The translations under genes and the position numbers were made by a program. Below, piece after piece: positions 52,084 to 62,655 of a stretch of DNA of 64,000 bases; within the stretch, counting starts at the first letter, position 1; each line of letters starts with the position of its first letter. The notes beneath the pieces were generated by a model. That model saw nothing but the letters and a program-made list of their open reading frames with translations, was not told the origin of the DNA and did not search any database. This DNA is from Candidatus Mycolicibacterium alkanivorans (lineage in GTDB: Bacteria > Actinomycetota > Actinomycetes > Mycobacteriales > Mycobacteriaceae), in contig NZ_JAIVFL010000001.1 in the NCBI RefSeq assembly GCF_022760805.1, forward strand, positions 2,232,001 to 2,296,000, read 5' to 3'.

Positions 52084-53442
52084 GTGCAGCGAAGGATCAT
52101 GGGCATCGAAACCGAATTCGGTGTCACCTGCACGTTCCACGGCCATCGCCGACTGAGCCCGGACGAGGTAGCCCGGTATCTGTTCCGTCGCGTGGTGTCG
52201 TGGGGCCGCAGCTCGAATGTCTTTTTGCGCAACGGCGCGCGGTTGTACCTGGATGTGGGCAGCCACCCCGAGTACGCCACCGCCGAGTGCGACAACCTCG
52301 TCCAGCTGGTCACCCATGACCGCGCGGGTGAGCGGGTTCTGGAGGATCTGCTGATCGACGCCGAGCAGCGGTTGGCCGACGAGGGCATCGGCGGGGACAT
52401 CTACCTGTTCAAGAACAACACCGACTCGGCGGGCAACTCCTACGGCTGCCACGAGAACTACCTGATCGTGCGGGCCGGGGAGTTCTCCCGGATCTCCGAC
52501 GTGCTGCTGCCGTTCCTGGTCACCCGCCAGCTGATCTGCGGCGCAGGCAAGGTGCTGCAGACGCCGAAAGCCGCGACGTTCTGCCTCTCGCAGCGTGCCG
52601 AGCACATCTGGGAGGGCGTCTCCAGCGCCACCACACGGTCGCGTCCGATCATCAACACCCGTGACGAGCCGCACGCCGACGCCGAGAAGTACCGTCGCCT
52701 GCACGTCATCGTCGGCGACTCCAACATGTGCGAAGCCACCACCATGCTCAAGGTCGGCGCCGCCTCGCTGGTGCTGGAGATGATCGAGGCCGGCGTGGCG
52801 TTCCGGGACTTCTCGCTGGACAATCCCATCCGCGCGATCCGGGAGGTCAGCCACGACCTGACCGGTCGCAGACTCGTGCGGCTGGCCGGCGGGCGGCAGG
52901 CCAGCGCGCTGGACATCCAGCGCGAGTACTACGCGCGGGCGGTCGAATACCTGCAGACCCGCGAGCCGAACACCCAGATCGACCAGGTCGTCGACCTGTG
53001 GGGCCGTCAACTCGACGCCGTCGAGAGCCAGGACTTCGCCAAGGTCGACACCGAGATCGACTGGGTGATCAAGCGCAAGCTGTTCCAGCGCTACCAGGAC
53101 CGCTACAGCATGGAGCTGTCCGACCCGAAGATCAGCCAGCTCGATCTGGCGTACCACGACATCAAGCGCGGGCGCGGCGTGTTCGACCTGCTGCAGCGCA
53201 AGGGACTGGCGACCAGGATCACCACCGACGAGGAGATCGAGGCCGCCGTCGACACCCCGCCGCAGACCACGCGCGCCAAGCTGCGCGGCGAGTTCATCGC
53301 CGCCGCCCAGGAGGCCGGCCGCGACTTCACGGTCGACTGGGTGCACCTCAAGCTCAACGATCAGGCCCAGCGCACGGTGCTGTGCAAGGACCCGTTCCGC
53401 TCGGTCGACGAGCGGGTGAAGCGGCTCATCGCCAGCATGTGA
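52084..53442 (+). CDS. pafA: Pup--protein ligase PafA
   Basis: ATP-dependent ligase attaching Pup Glu to substrate lysines. 452 residues, Dop paralogue: [18 protein letters not shown] (catalytic Glu/Asp region), [66 protein letters not shown] and a C-terminal [20 protein letters not shown] domain. It lacks the Dop loop. GTG 52084. It heads the pafA-pafB-pafC cluster, 49 bp before pafB. Confidence 0.97.
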   Translation: MQRRIMGIETEFGVTCTFHGHRRLSPDEVARYLFRRVVSWGRSSNVFLRNGARLYLDVGSHPEYATAECDNLVQLVTHDRAGERVLEDLLIDAEQRLADEGIGGDIYLFKNNTDSAGNSYGCHENYLIVRAGEFSRISDVLLPFLVTRQLICGAGKVLQTPKAATFCLSQRAEHIWEGVSSATTRSRPIINTRDEPHADAEKYRRLHVIVGDSNMCEATTMLKVGAASLVLEMIEAGVAFRDFSLDNPIRAIREVSHDLTGRRLVRLAGGRQASALDIQREYYARAVEYLQTREPNTQIDQVVDLWGRQLDAVESQDFAKVDTEIDWVIKRKLFQRYQDRYSMELSDPKISQLDLAYHDIKRGRGVFDLLQRKGLATRITTDEEIEAAVDTPPQTTRAKLRGEFIAAAQEAGRDFTVDWVHLKLNDQAQRTVLCKDPFRSVDERVKRLIASM

Positions 53443-53490
53443 CGAGCGCGCCGCACGACCGGCGCACCCATCCCGGCTAAGGTTGGGCGA

Positions 53491-54477
53491 GTGGCGACAT
53501 CCAAGGTCGAGCGGCTGATGAATCTTGTCATCGCCCTGCTGTCCACCCACGGTTACCTCACCGCAGAGCGCATCCGCGCCAGCGTGGCCGGGTACTCCGA
53601 AAGCCCGAGCGACGAAGCGTTCTCGCGGATGTTCGAGCGCGACAAGAACGAGCTGCGCGACCTCGGCATCCCGTTGGAGACCGGCCGGGTCTCCTCCTTC
53701 GACCCCGCCGAGGGGTACCGCATCAACCGAAACGCCTACGCGCTGCCCGACATCGAGCTCACCGCCGAGGAGGCGGCCGCGGTTGCTGTCGCCGCGCAAT
53801 TGTGGGAGTCACCCGAGCTGATCACCGCGACCCAGGGCGCGCTGCTGAAGCTGCGGGCCGCCGGTGTCGACGTCGACCCCGACGGTGCGGTCGCGATCAC
53901 CACACCGTCGGGCCCGCCCGGACTGCGCGGCTCTGAAGACGTTCTCGGAATCCTGTTGTCCGCCATCAACTCTGGGCAAGCTGTCCGGTTCCGGCACCGG
54001 CCGTTGCCCACCGAGCCTTTCACCGAGCGCACTGTCGAGCCGTGGGGTGTGGTGACCGCGCGGGGCCGCTGGTATCTGGTCGGCCATGATCGGGACCGCG
54101 ACGCCACCCGCACATTTCGGCTTTCCCGCATCGGTGCCGACGTGGAAACCGTTGGGCCGCCGGGATCGGTGAGCCGCCCGGACGGGGTGGACCTGCGCGC
54201 GATCGTCGACAAGGCCATCGGCGAGGCGCCCAGCGGCGTGACGGCGACGGTGTGGGTGGCCGACGGACGGGCAGCGGCGCTGCGACGTGCCGGGACATCG
54301 AAAGGCGCGCGCACCATCGGCGGCCGGGCCGGCGAGGTCCTCGAACTGGATCTGGGCACCCGCGACCGCCTCGCCCGTGAGATCACGGGCTACGGGGCCG
54401 ACGCGCTGGTTCTGGAACCGGCTGCGCTGCGCGAGGATGTGGTGGCGCGGTTGAAGGCTCAGGCGGGTTGCGCATGA
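53491..54477 (+). CDS. pafB: WYL-domain transcriptional regulator PafB
   Basis: 328 residues. N-terminal winged helix (VERLMNLVIALLSTHGYLTA), a WCX linker, a WYL domain (FRHRPLPTEPFTERTVEPWGVVTARGRWYLVGHDRDRD) and C-terminal extension. With PafC it forms the activator of the LexA/RecA-independent DNA-damage regulon of mycobacteria. GTG start; its stop overlaps pafC as ATGA. A link to Pup genes is positional, not direct. Confidence 0.93.
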   Translation: MATSKVERLMNLVIALLSTHGYLTAERIRASVAGYSESPSDEAFSRMFERDKNELRDLGIPLETGRVSSFDPAEGYRINRNAYALPDIELTAEEAAAVAVAAQLWESPELITATQGALLKLRAAGVDVDPDGAVAITTPSGPPGLRGSEDVLGILLSAINSGQAVRFRHRPLPTEPFTERTVEPWGVVTARGRWYLVGHDRDRDATRTFRLSRIGADVETVGPPGSVSRPDGVDLRAIVDKAIGEAPSGVTATVWVADGRAAALRRAGTSKGARTIGGRAGEVLELDLGTRDRLAREITGYGADALVLEPAALREDVVARLKAQAGCA

Positions 54478-55445
54478 GTCCGGTTTCCACCCGCCTGGTC
54501 CGGCTGCTCAACATGGTGCCGTACCTCAAGGCCAACCCCCAGATCACCTACGAGGAGGCCGCCGCCGATCTGGGCGTCACCCGAAAGCAGCTTCAGCAGG
54601 ACCTCGACCAGTTGTGGATGTGCGGGCTGCCCGGGTACGGGCCGGGTGACCTCATCGACTTCGAGTTCTCCGACGACACCATCAACGTGACGTTCACCGC
54701 TGGCGTGGACGCCCCGCTGCGGCTGACCTCACCGGAGGCCACCGGACTGCTGGTGGCGTTGCGCGCGCTGGTCGACATCCCCGGTGTGGTGGACCCGGCG
54801 GCGGCCCGCAGTGCCATCGCCAAGATCGAGTCGGCGGCGGGGACCATCGCGCATGACCAGACCCATGCCGCGGCCGCAGTCGAGGAGCAGGCCCCGATCG
54901 AGAGCGAGGCCGCCGCGGCGGTGCGGACCGCGGTGCGCGGCGGGCGTGCCCTGAGCATCGAGTACTACTCGGCGTCGCGCGACATGCTGTCCACCCGCAT
55001 CGTCGACCCGATCCGCGTGGTGCTGGTCGGTGACCACAGTTACCTGGAGGCGTGGTCCCGCGAGGCCGAGAGCGTGCGGCTGTTCCGGTTCGACCGCATC
55101 GTCGAGGCCGGTGTGCTCGACGAACCGTCCGCGCCGCCGGCACCGGCCGTGCAAGCCGGCCCGGACACCTCGCTGTTCGACGCCGACCCCGCACTGCCCG
55201 CGGCCACCCTGCTGGTGGCGCCCACGGCGTCGTGGATGCTCGAGTACTACCCGATGCGGGTTCGTGAAGAGCTACCCGCCGGCTACTGCGAGGCGGCGAT
55301 GACCTACGCCTCCGACGAGTGGATGAGCCGGCTGGTGCTGGGCTTCGGTCCCGACGTGCGGGTGCTGGGGCCCGAGTCCTTGGTGGCCCGGGTGCGCGAG
55401 GCGGCGACCGCGGCGCTGGCCGCCTACGCGGATCTGGACGGCTGA
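54474..55445 (+). CDS. pafC: WYL-domain transcriptional regulator PafC
   Basis: 323 residues, same architecture as PafB: N-terminal helix-turn-helix ([30 protein letters not shown]), central WYL domain ([37 protein letters not shown]) and a C-terminal WCX domain. ATG 54474 overlaps the pafB stop, so the two subunits are made together, as expected for a heterodimer. Confidence 0.93.
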   Translation: MSPVSTRLVRLLNMVPYLKANPQITYEEAAADLGVTRKQLQQDLDQLWMCGLPGYGPGDLIDFEFSDDTINVTFTAGVDAPLRLTSPEATGLLVALRALVDIPGVVDPAAARSAIAKIESAAGTIAHDQTHAAAAVEEQAPIESEAAAAVRTAVRGGRALSIEYYSASRDMLSTRIVDPIRVVLVGDHSYLEAWSREAESVRLFRFDRIVEAGVLDEPSAPPAPAVQAGPDTSLFDADPALPAATLLVAPTASWMLEYYPMRVREELPAGYCEAAMTYASDEWMSRLVLGFGPDVRVLGPESLVARVREAATAALAAYADLDG

Positions 55446-55512
55446 TTCCGCGTCCAGGCTTGTCACGGGGCCGCCTGCGGTAGCATCGAACAGACATCTG
55501 GAGGTGACCAAA

Positions 55513-55779
55513 TTGGGTGCTCTACAACCGTGGCACTGGCTGATCCTGATCGCCGTGATCGTGCTGCTCTTCGGGTCGAAGCGGTTGCCTGATGCTGCGC
55601 GCTCGCTGGGCAAGTCGATGCGGATCTTCAAGTCAGAGGTCAAGGAGCTGCAGAACGAGGGGAAGACGGAAACCCCCGTCCAGCCGGCGCAGCCCCCAAC
55701 CCAGGTGCAGTCCGAACGCGTCGAGGCGCCCGTGACACCGACCCCGGCGCCGAACCCGACCGACGCCCGACCGGCCTGA
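55513..55779 (+). CDS. tatA: Sec-independent translocase component TatA
   Basis: 88 residues. One membrane helix ([22 protein letters not shown]), the [21 protein letters not shown] amphipathic helix, and a Pro/Thr-rich tail. I place the start at TTG 55513, because the GTG at 55504 lies inside the Shine-Dalgarno GGAGGTGA (55501-55508); TTG then has 4-5 bases spacing and gives MGALQPWHW, the usual TatA start. It is followed by tatC. Confidence 0.9.
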   Translation: MGALQPWHWLILIAVIVLLFGSKRLPDAARSLGKSMRIFKSEVKELQNEGKTETPVQPAQPPTQVQSERVEAPVTPTPAPNPTDARPA

Positions 55780-55824
55780 GCCGACCACGATCCGGCGCGA
55801 AGGCGCCCGTAGTCAGACGCTGCC

Positions 55825-56766
55825 GTGCGCACCCCTAAGTTCATGTCGCGGCTCGACCCGCGACAACGTCGCAGCCGCGCCAATACTGACGGGACGATGT
55901 CCCTCGTCGACCACATCCGGGAGCTGCGCACCCGGCTGCTGATCTCGCTCGGCGCTGTCGCGCTGACCACGATCATCGGCTTCATCTGGTACAGCCACGG
56001 CATCTTCGGGGTCGAAAGCCTCGGCAACTGGCTACGCGAGCCGTACTGTTCGCTGCCTCCGTCGGCGCGCGCCGACATCAGCGCCGACGGCGGCTGCCGT
56101 CTGCTGGCCACCGCGCCGTTCGACCAGTTCATGCTGCGCCTGAAGGTCGGCATGACCGCCGGTATCGTGCTGGCCTGCCCGGTGTGGCTCTACCAGCTGT
56201 GGGCGTTCATCACCCCGGGGCTGTACCGCAACGAGCGGCGCTTCGCGATGGCGTTCGTGACGTTCGCCGCGATGCTGTTCATCTCCGGCGCGGTGCTGGC
56301 CTACATCGTGTTGTCGAAGGCTTTGCACTTCTTGCTGACCGTCGGTAACGACGTGCAGGTCACGGCCTTGTCCGGTGATCGCTACTTCGGGTTCCTGATC
56401 AACCTGCTGCTGGTCTTCGGCGTCAGCTTCGAGTTCCCGCTGCTGATCATCATGCTGAACCTGGTCGACATCCTTCCCTACGCGAAGCTCAAGTCGTGGC
56501 GGCGCGGCCTGATCTTCGGGGTATTCGTGTTCGCCGCGTTCGCCACACCCGGTTCGGACCCGTTCTCGATGCTGGCGCTGGGTCTGGCCCTGTCCCTGCT
56601 GATGGAGTTGGCCATCCAGGTCACCCACCTGCACGACAGCCGCAAGGCCAGACGCGAGGCGGCCGCGCAGGCGGCGATCCCCGACGACCAGGCCGCGCCC
56701 ATCGAGCCGCCGACACCGGTGGCCGCACCTGCGCAGGTCGCGGCACAGCATGACGACATCACCTGA
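55825..56766 (+). CDS. tatC: Twin-arginine translocase receptor TatC
   Basis: 313 residues with six membrane segments. Motifs: [17 protein letters not shown], the conserved first-periplasmic-loop region with [51 protein letters not shown] and [25 protein letters not shown]. The C-terminal tail is Pro/Ala rich. GTG 55825, 45 bp after tatA. It overlaps helY by 17 bp. Confidence 0.96.
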   Translation: MRTPKFMSRLDPRQRRSRANTDGTMSLVDHIRELRTRLLISLGAVALTTIIGFIWYSHGIFGVESLGNWLREPYCSLPPSARADISADGGCRLLATAPFDQFMLRLKVGMTAGIVLACPVWLYQLWAFITPGLYRNERRFAMAFVTFAAMLFISGAVLAYIVLSKALHFLLTVGNDVQVTALSGDRYFGFLINLLLVFGVSFEFPLLIIMLNLVDILPYAKLKSWRRGLIFGVFVFAAFATPGSDPFSMLALGLALSLLMELAIQVTHLHDSRKARREAAAQAAIPDDQAAPIEPPTPVAAPAQVAAQHDDIT

Positions 56767-59563
56767 GTTCGGCGGGCAGGAGCGCAGCGACCCGGGGGTG
56801 GGCCTGGCCCGGTTCGTCGAGCTGCTGACGTTTCGCCTCGACCCGTTCCAGCTCGAGGCGTGTGAGGCCCTCGAACGTGGTCACGGCGTGCTGGTGTGCG
56901 CGCCGACCGGCGCGGGCAAGACGGTGGTGGGCGAGTTCGCCGTGCACCTGGCGCTGGCCGCCGGGCGAAAGTGCTTCTACACCACGCCGATCAAGGCGCT
57001 GAGCAACCAGAAGCACGCCGATTTGGTCCGCCGGTACGGCGCGGAACGCATCGGGCTGCTGACCGGCGATCAGTCGATCAACGGCGATGCCCCGGTGGTG
57101 GTGATGACCACCGAGGTGCTGCGCAACATGCTGTACGCGGGTTCGGATGCGCTGCATGGACTTTCGTATGTAGTGATGGACGAGGTGCACTTCCTGGCCG
57201 ACCGGATGCGCGGCGCGGTGTGGGAGGAGGTCATCCTGCACCTGCCCGACGACGTCCGGCTGGTCAGCCTGTCGGCGACGGTGAGCAACGCCGAGGAGTT
57301 CGGCGGCTGGATGCAGACCGTGCGCGGTGACACCACAGTCGTGGTCGATGAGCATCGCCCGGTACCGCTGTGGCAGCACATGCTGGTGGGTAAGCGGCTC
57401 TTCGACCTGTTCGACTACGACAGCCAGGGCAGGCAGCACCTCGTCGACCCGGATCTGACCCGGCACATCGCGCACCGGCGGGAGGCCGACCGGCTGGCGG
57501 ACGGGCAGCCGCGTCACCGCGGCCGGGGCAGGTCTGACGAGCGGCGGCCCGGCGGTGGTCCGGGCCTGCATCGGCCGCCGTCGCGCCCGGACGTCATCGC
57601 CACTCTGGATCGCGAGGGCCTGCTGCCCGCGATCACGTTCATCTTCTCCCGCGCCGGCTGCGACGGCGCGGTCAAGCAATGCCTGCGCAGCCCCCTGCGG
57701 CTGACCAACGACGAGGAACGGGCCCGCATCGCCGAGGTGATTGACCGCCGGTGCGGCGACCTGGCCGACGCCGACCTCGCGGTGCTGGACTACTACGAGT
57801 GGCGCGAGGGACTGCTACGCGGGCTGGCCGCCCACCACGCGGGCATGCTCCCGGTCTTCCGGCACACCGTCGAAGAGCTGTTCACCGCGGGTCTGGTCAA
57901 GGCCGTGTTCGCCACCGAGACACTGGCTCTGGGCATCAACATGCCGGCCCGCACGGTGGTGCTCGAGAAGCTGGTCAAGTTCAACGGCGAGCAGCACATG
58001 CCGCTCACGCCGGGCGAGTACACCCAGCTGACCGGCCGGGCCGGGCGCCGCGGCATCGACGTCGAGGGCCACGCCGTCGTGGTCTGGCATCCCGACCTCG
58101 AGCCCGCGGAGGTCGCCGGACTGGCGTCCACCCGGACCTTCCCGCTCAAGAGTTCGTTCGCGCCGTCGTACAACATGACGATCAACCTGGTGAACCAGAT
58201 GGGCCCGGAGCAGGCGCACCGGCTGCTGGAGCGCTCGTTCGCCCAGTACCAGGCCGACCGGTCGGTGGTCGGGCTGGTCCGCGGTATCGAGCGGGGCGAG
58301 AAGATGCTCGACGAGATCGCCGCCGAGATGGGCTGGGACCGCCGAGCCGAGCCGGTGCCCGAGCCCGCGATCCTGGACTACGTGCGGCTGCGCGCCAAGA
58401 TCAGCGAGCGCGAGCGCGCCCAGTCGCGGGCGTCGCGGTTGCAGCGTCGGCAGGCCGCCAGTGACGCGCTGTCCTCGCTGCGCCGCGGCGACATCATCAC
58501 CATCACCCAGGGCCGCCACGGCGGGCTGGCCGTGGTGCTGGAGGCCGCGAACGACGGGGACGACCCGAGACCGCTGGTGTTGACCGAAAACCGTTGGGCG
58601 GGAAGGATTTCCTCGGCGGACTATCCGGGTGCCGCCGCGCCGATCGGGTCGATGTCGCTGCCCAAACGCGTCGAGCACCGCCAACCGAGGGTGCGCCGCG
58701 ACCTGGCGTCGGCGCTGCGGTCGGCGGCGGCCGGGCTGGTCGTGCCGTCGGGACGTAAGCGGCGCGACGGCGGCGACGAACCGGGCATCGATCCGGAGCT
58801 GACGTCGTTGCGCGACGAGATGCGCCGGCACCCCGGGCACCGGGCGGCCGACCGGGAGGCCAAGGTGCGGGTCGGTGAACGCTATCTGCGGGTGGAGCGC
58901 GACAACGAGGCGATCCGCAAGAAGGTCGGCGCGGCGACGAACTCGCTGGCCCGCACGTTCGACCGGATCGTCGGCCTGCTGACCGAGCGCGGCTTCATAG
59001 AGGATTCCGGCGGGGACGGCGGTCCGCGGGTGACCCCGGACGGCCGGCTGCTGGCCCGGATCTACAGCGAGTGCGACCTGCTGGTTGCCGAATGCCTTCG
59101 CAACGGGATCTGGAAGGGCCTTCAGCCCGCGGAGTTGGCGGCGGTGCTCTCGGCCATGGTGTTCGAGTCGCGCGGCGGCGACGGCCCGACGCCGCTGCAC
59201 GCGGTGGACATGCCCACCGCCGGGGTGCGCCGGGCGCTGGCCGAGACCCGCCGACTGGCGGGTCAATTGCGTGCCGACGAGAACCGGCATCGGATCAGCC
59301 CGTCGCGCGAGCCCGACGAGGGGTTCGGGGCCGCGGTGTACCGCTGGGCGACCACCGGCGATCTCGCCGCCGCCTTGGCGGCCTCCGACGTCGCGGGGAA
59401 CGGCACCCCGCTGCCTGCAGGCGACTTCGTCCGCTGGTGCCGTCAGGTGCTCGACCTACTCGATCAGGTTCGCAACGCCGGACCCGACCCGGCGCTGCGC
59501 AGTGCGGCGAAACGCGCCATCGACGACGTCCGACGCGGCGTCGTGGCTGTTGATAGCGGGTAG
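56750..59563 (+). CDS. helY: DEAD/DEAH-box RNA helicase HelY (Ski2/Mtr4-like)
   Basis: 937 residues. N-terminal RecA domain: Q motif-like [35 protein letters not shown] (Walker A near 52), [33 protein letters not shown] (DEVH) and [15 protein letters not shown]. Second domain: [50 protein letters not shown] and [15 protein letters not shown]. Extended C-terminal DSHCT-type domain. A charged Arg/Gly insertion lies near residue 255. The overlap with tatC suggests coupling. Confidence 0.94.
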   Translation: MTTSPEFGGQERSDPGVGLARFVELLTFRLDPFQLEACEALERGHGVLVCAPTGAGKTVVGEFAVHLALAAGRKCFYTTPIKALSNQKHADLVRRYGAERIGLLTGDQSINGDAPVVVMTTEVLRNMLYAGSDALHGLSYVVMDEVHFLADRMRGAVWEEVILHLPDDVRLVSLSATVSNAEEFGGWMQTVRGDTTVVVDEHRPVPLWQHMLVGKRLFDLFDYDSQGRQHLVDPDLTRHIAHRREADRLADGQPRHRGRGRSDERRPGGGPGLHRPPSRPDVIATLDREGLLPAITFIFSRAGCDGAVKQCLRSPLRLTNDEERARIAEVIDRRCGDLADADLAVLDYYEWREGLLRGLAAHHAGMLPVFRHTVEELFTAGLVKAVFATETLALGINMPARTVVLEKLVKFNGEQHMPLTPGEYTQLTGRAGRRGIDVEGHAVVVWHPDLEPAEVAGLASTRTFPLKSSFAPSYNMTINLVNQMGPEQAHRLLERSFAQYQADRSVVGLVRGIERGEKMLDEIAAEMGWDRRAEPVPEPAILDYVRLRAKISERERAQSRASRLQRRQAASDALSSLRRGDIITITQGRHGGLAVVLEAANDGDDPRPLVLTENRWAGRISSADYPGAAAPIGSMSLPKRVEHRQPRVRRDLASALRSAAAGLVVPSGRKRRDGGDEPGIDPELTSLRDEMRRHPGHRAADREAKVRVGERYLRVERDNEAIRKKVGAATNSLARTFDRIVGLLTERGFIEDSGGDGGPRVTPDGRLLARIYSECDLLVAECLRNGIWKGLQPAELAAVLSAMVFESRGGDGPTPLHAVDMPTAGVRRALAETRRLAGQLRADENRHRISPSREPDEGFGAAVYRWATTGDLAAALAASDVAGNGTPLPAGDFVRWCRQVLDLLDQVRNAGPDPALRSAAKRAIDDVRRGVVAVDSG

Positions 59564-59619
59564 GGTGATGCAAACGCTACGGTGGGAGCGGCTAGCCGCT
59601 ACCAGACCAAGGAGAGACG

Positions 59620-60504
59620 ATGAGCGGACCGCAGGGATCTGACCCCAACCCCTGGCAGGCTCAGCAGCCCGCCCAGGGTGAGGATCAGCCTGCCCCCGGC
59701 TCGGAGCAGCCCTCGGCTGCGACGCCGTCCTGGCAGCCCCCGGCCTCCCCGGAGCGACCGGCCGAAACCCCGTCCTGGCAGCAGCCGACCAGCGAGCCGC
59801 CGACCTGGCAGCCGCCCGCCTACACCCCGCAGCAGTACCCGCAGTACGGCCAGCCCCAGACCCAGGGCTACCCGCCGCAGCAGCAGTACCAGCAGCCGAC
59901 CGAATACAACCCCGCCGCCTACGGCCAGCCCGGTCAGTACGCCCAGCCGCAGTACGGTCAGCCCGGCCAGCCGCAGTACGGCCAGCCCGGCCAGCCGCAG
60001 TACGGCCAGCCCGGCCAGCCGCAGTACGGTCAGCCCGGCCAGCCGCAGTACGGCCAGCCCGGCCAGCCGCAGTACGGCCAGTACCCGCAGCCGGGCCAGC
60101 CGGGGCAACCCGGCCAGCCGGGGCAGTACGCCCCCTACCCGCAGCCCGGCGGGGAGGAGTCGTCCAAGAAGTCGGCGGCCGTCATCGGCACCGTCATCGG
60201 AGTGCTGGCGGCCATCATCCTGGCCGTGGTCCTGGTGCTCGGGTTCTGGAAGCCCGGCTTCTTCGTCACCTCCAAGCTGGACATCAACAAGGCCCAGCAG
60301 GGTGTCCAGCAGATCCTGACCGACGAGACCAATGGTTATGGAGCCAAGAACGTCAAGGACGTCAAGTGCAACAACGGCCAGAACCCGACGGTCAAGAAGG
60401 GCGACACCTTCACCTGCGAGGTCAGTATCGACGGCACCAAGCGCCAGGTGACAGTGACCTTCCAGGATGACAAGGGCACCTACGAGGTCGGCCGTCCCAA
60501 ATAG
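59620..60504 (+). CDS. Membrane-anchored DUF4333 protein with Pro/Gln/Tyr repeats
   Basis: 294 residues. Residues 1-175 are cytoplasmic and disordered, very rich in Pro, Gln, Gly and Tyr, with five tandem QPQYGQPG units and further variants. A single membrane segment follows ([25 protein letters not shown], about 186-210). The extracytoplasmic DUF4333 domain ends with the Cys pair in VKCNNGQ and [15 protein letters not shown] before ATG 59620. Repeat-rich tails of this sort are common in mycobacterial wall-associated proteins. Function unknown. Confidence 0.82.
   Translation: MSGPQGSDPNPWQAQQPAQGEDQPAPGSEQPSAATPSWQPPASPERPAETPSWQQPTSEPPTWQPPAYTPQQYPQYGQPQTQGYPPQQQYQQPTEYNPAAYGQPGQYAQPQYGQPGQPQYGQPGQPQYGQPGQPQYGQPGQPQYGQPGQPQYGQYPQPGQPGQPGQPGQYAPYPQPGGEESSKKSAAVIGTVIGVLAAIILAVVLVLGFWKPGFFVTSKLDINKAQQGVQQILTDETNGYGAKNVKDVKCNNGQNPTVKKGDTFTCEVSIDGTKRQVTVTFQDDKGTYEVGRPK
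59953..60072 (+). repeat. 24-bp tandem repeat inside the DUF4333 gene
   Basis: TACGG recurs at exactly 24-bp steps: 59953, 59977, 60001, 60025, 60049 and 60073. This gives five complete, nearly identical units encoding an 8-residue Tyr-Gly-Gln-Pro repeat. A multiple of three, so copy changes would keep the frame. Confidence 0.9.
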
Positions 60505-60597
60505 CCGACCGGCGTCCTCCGGGCCCGCGAACTACCGCTGAATTGACGGCCATGTAGCCGAATTTCCCTGTGCTGCAACACAAAATCAGGATCCGGT

Positions 60598-60941
60598 AAT
60601 GTCACCTCGGTGTTGCCGCGCGGTGCTACCGTCATGCTCGCTGCACGCCGTCTGAAAACGAGTTCCCGGAGTGGCACCGCACCCCGAACTACCGTCACCC
60701 TGAATGCCTCCGAACACTCGACAAGTCCTGCGGCACTGAGGAATTGAACTTCACGTTCAAGGAGCGCCGCGACGAGGAGGACGAGCCGTCGGCCATCCGG
60801 TACGCGAACCTGCCGTACCCGGAGAGTCAACTGGTAGCGCTGGCGCACTCGCTGATGGCGCGCGGAGTGATCGACGAGGTCGAGTTGCGGCAGCGCCTGG
60901 CCGCGGTCCACGCCCTAGCCGACCCTCACAAGTCGAGATGA
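60598..60941 (+). pseudogene. Fragment resembling nitrile/thiocyanate hydratase beta-like protein
   Basis: Open from the TAA ending at about 60597. It reads ENEFPEWHRTPNYRHPECLR, LNFTFKERRDEEDEPSAIRY and LPYPESQLVALAHSLMARGV, then [19 protein letters not shown] to TGA 60941. This helical pattern resembles the N-terminal part of beta-type subunits of nitrile hydratase/thiocyanate hydrolase; the SH3-like C-terminal domain is missing. No good start is present except TTG 60744. Its end overlaps the mazF end by 16 bp (convergent). Could be a short functional relative. Upstream 60505-60597 holds nothing recognisable. Confidence 0.4.
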
Positions 60942-61273
60942 AGTCGTAGCGCCTCGTCAATCGCGGCAAGCTCGGTCGGGGATACTCGCCCGATCCGACG
61001 CACGAGTCGTTGCACGGTAATTGATCTGACCTGTTCTGCTTGGGCTTTGGACTCAACGGACAACCCACTGGGGTCTGACAACAACAGCACCTGGAACGGG
61101 AAGACCCGAGCAGTGTTCCTGGTGACGGGGACTACGGTGATGACACCACGGCCCAGCTTTGTTGCGGTGGCATTGGCACGGTCATTGCTCACGACGACCG
61201 CCGGCCGCTGCTTGTTCGCTTCACTGCCACGGGCGGGATCCAAATCGACTTGCCAGACTTCACCGCGCAGCAT
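60926..61273 (-). CDS. mazF: MazF/PemK-family endoribonuclease toxin
   Basis: 115 residues. The start [20 protein letters not shown] leads into [14 protein letters not shown], the conserved loop with Arg, then [38 protein letters not shown] and [14 protein letters not shown]. This matches MazF/PemK toxins in length and order, with the R-P-x-V-V-V and S/T residues in place. ATG 61273 lies inside the antitoxin gene (14-bp overlap). Sequence-specific mRNA or tRNA cleavage is expected of the family. Confidence 0.9.
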   Translation of the reverse strand: MLRGEVWQVDLDPARGSEANKQRPAVVVSNDRANATATKLGRGVITVVPVTRNTARVFPFQVLLLSDPSGLSVESKAQAEQVRSITVQRLVRRIGRVSPTELAAIDEALRLHLDL

Positions 61274-61490
61274 GGTCAAGCCCGTCGCCGACGGTCTCAC
61301 TCCATGATTCGTCGCTGCCGGCGGCCGACCATTCTTCCCAGGCCTCGGCGTAGTCGTCTTCAAGCGTCGGGAAGCGCAGCATGCGAATAGCCCGCTGCAG
61401 ACCCGCCGACCGCGAAGGCAGCCCGACGCGTTCGATGTAGGCATCGAGCACCGCAACATCCTCGTCTGACAGGCTGATGCTAAGCTTCAT
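61260..61490 (-). CDS. mazE: Ribbon-helix-helix antitoxin of the MazEF pair
   Basis: 76 residues. [20 protein letters not shown] and [17 protein letters not shown] form a ribbon-helix-helix DNA-binding domain; the acidic, Trp-rich tail ([14 protein letters not shown]) is typical of the toxin-binding part. It precedes and overlaps mazF. GGTAGGA upstream may be the ribosome site. A perfect 6-4-6 palindrome lies 19-34 bp upstream. Confidence 0.88.
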   Translation of the reverse strand: MKLSISLSDEDVAVLDAYIERVGLPSRSAGLQRAIRMLRFPTLEDDYAEAWEEWSAAGSDESWSETVGDGLDHAAR

Positions 61491-61508
61491 ACCGATATCC
61501 TACCGAGA

Positions 61509-61524
61509 TGCTACACAGGTAGCA
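61509..61524 (-). promoter_or_regulatory. Palindromic operator candidate for mazEF
   Basis: TGCTAC at 61509-61514 and GTAGCA at 61519-61524 are perfect inverted copies separated by ACAG. They lie 19 bp before the antitoxin ATG and 6 bp after the 3' end of the exonuclease gene. Ribbon-helix-helix antitoxins bind such short palindromes. Confidence 0.55.
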
Positions 61525-61529
61525 ATCGA

Positions 61530-62486
61530 CTAGCCCGGCAACGTATCCAGCGCCTTCTGCAGGCGCGCGATCGACGAGCCCACCCCGTAGGCCTTGGCGA
61601 GTTCAGCCACCCGTGCCGGGTCGGCGGCCGAGAGCGGCAACAGGTCACTGGCAGTGGAGAACTCGACCGGAGCGCCGCGGGCCACCGCCACCACCGGGCC
61701 CGCGGCCTCGATGTAGTCGGCGGCGGCCAGCAGCTTGGCCCGAAAGGCTTTGGGCAGCTTGGAATTGGGATCGTAAGCCGCAGCGAGGATCGCCTCCAGT
61801 GATCCGTGCTGCGCCAGCATTGTGGCGGCTGTCTTCTCACCGACCCCGGGCACGCCGGGCAGCCCGTCGGACGGATCTCCGCGCAACAGGGCAAGTTCGG
61901 CGTATGCCGGCCCGGCCCGGTGCGTGGGGACACCGTATTTCTCGGCCACCTCGGTGGGCCCGAACATCACCGCGTTGGACAACCCCCGGCCCAGATACAG
62001 CACCCGAACCTCGACCGGGTCGTCGGAGACCAGCTGCAGCAGGTCGCGGTCGCCGCTGACCACCACGGCACGGTCGCGCCGTTCGGCGGCGGCCAGGGTG
62101 CCCAGGACGTCGTCGGCCTCGTAGCCGGGCGCCCCGGCGGTGGCGACCCCGAACGCGTCGAGCAACTCCATGATCATGTCCACCTGGTGGTTCAGCTCGT
62201 CGGGCACCTCCTCCAGATCCGGCTCGCCGCCGTCGATCTCCTCGGCGACCCGGTGCGCCTTGTACGACGGGATGAGATCGACGCGGAACTGCGGGCGCCA
62301 GTCCAGATCCAGGCACACCACCAGCCGGCCTGGGCGCTCCCGGGTGATCAGCGTCGCCACGCTGTCGATGAACCCGCGAACGGCGTTGACGGGCCTGCCG
62401 TCCGGCGCGGTGATCGAGGACGGCACGCCGAAGAACGACCGGAACCACATGCTGGCGCCGTCGAGCAGCAACACCGGCGCTGACAT
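61530..62486 (-). CDS. 5'-3' exonuclease (Pol I N-terminal-like, Rv2090-like)
   Basis: 318-residue stand-alone FEN-type nuclease, homologous to the 5' nuclease domain of DNA polymerase [21 protein letters not shown] holds the first Asp, [24 protein letters not shown] the second metal site with Arg/Lys, [17 protein letters not shown] and [13 protein letters not shown] the next, and [18 protein letters not shown] the H3TH motif. All acidic residues are present. ATG 62486. It is divergent from pepE. Confidence 0.93.
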   Translation of the reverse strand: MSAPVLLLDGASMWFRSFFGVPSSITAPDGRPVNAVRGFIDSVATLITRERPGRLVVCLDLDWRPQFRVDLIPSYKAHRVAEEIDGGEPDLEEVPDELNHQVDMIMELLDAFGVATAGAPGYEADDVLGTLAAAERRDRAVVVSGDRDLLQLVSDDPVEVRVLYLGRGLSNAVMFGPTEVAEKYGVPTHRAGPAYAELALLRGDPSDGLPGVPGVGEKTAATMLAQHGSLEAILAAAYDPNSKLPKAFRAKLLAAADYIEAAGPVVAVARGAPVEFSTASDLLPLSAADPARVAELAKAYGVGSSIARLQKALDTLPG

Positions 62487-62655
62487 CAGACCTCCCTGAA
62501 CAGATACGACCCGGGGGTAGCTGCGGCCCAGGTTGCGGTCGCTGAGCAGACCACCTCAGCGCCCAATTCGGCGGCGCAGGCCTCCGGGTCGCCGGCGAGT
62601 TCGCGGATGTCGCGCAGCACCGTGTGATCGTATGCCCGCGGCTAACCTTGCTGAC

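Noticed and set aside
59940..60130. Regularly spaced repeats that might suggest a CRISPR array
   Set aside because: Units are contiguous with no unique spacers and lie in frame within a coding gene.
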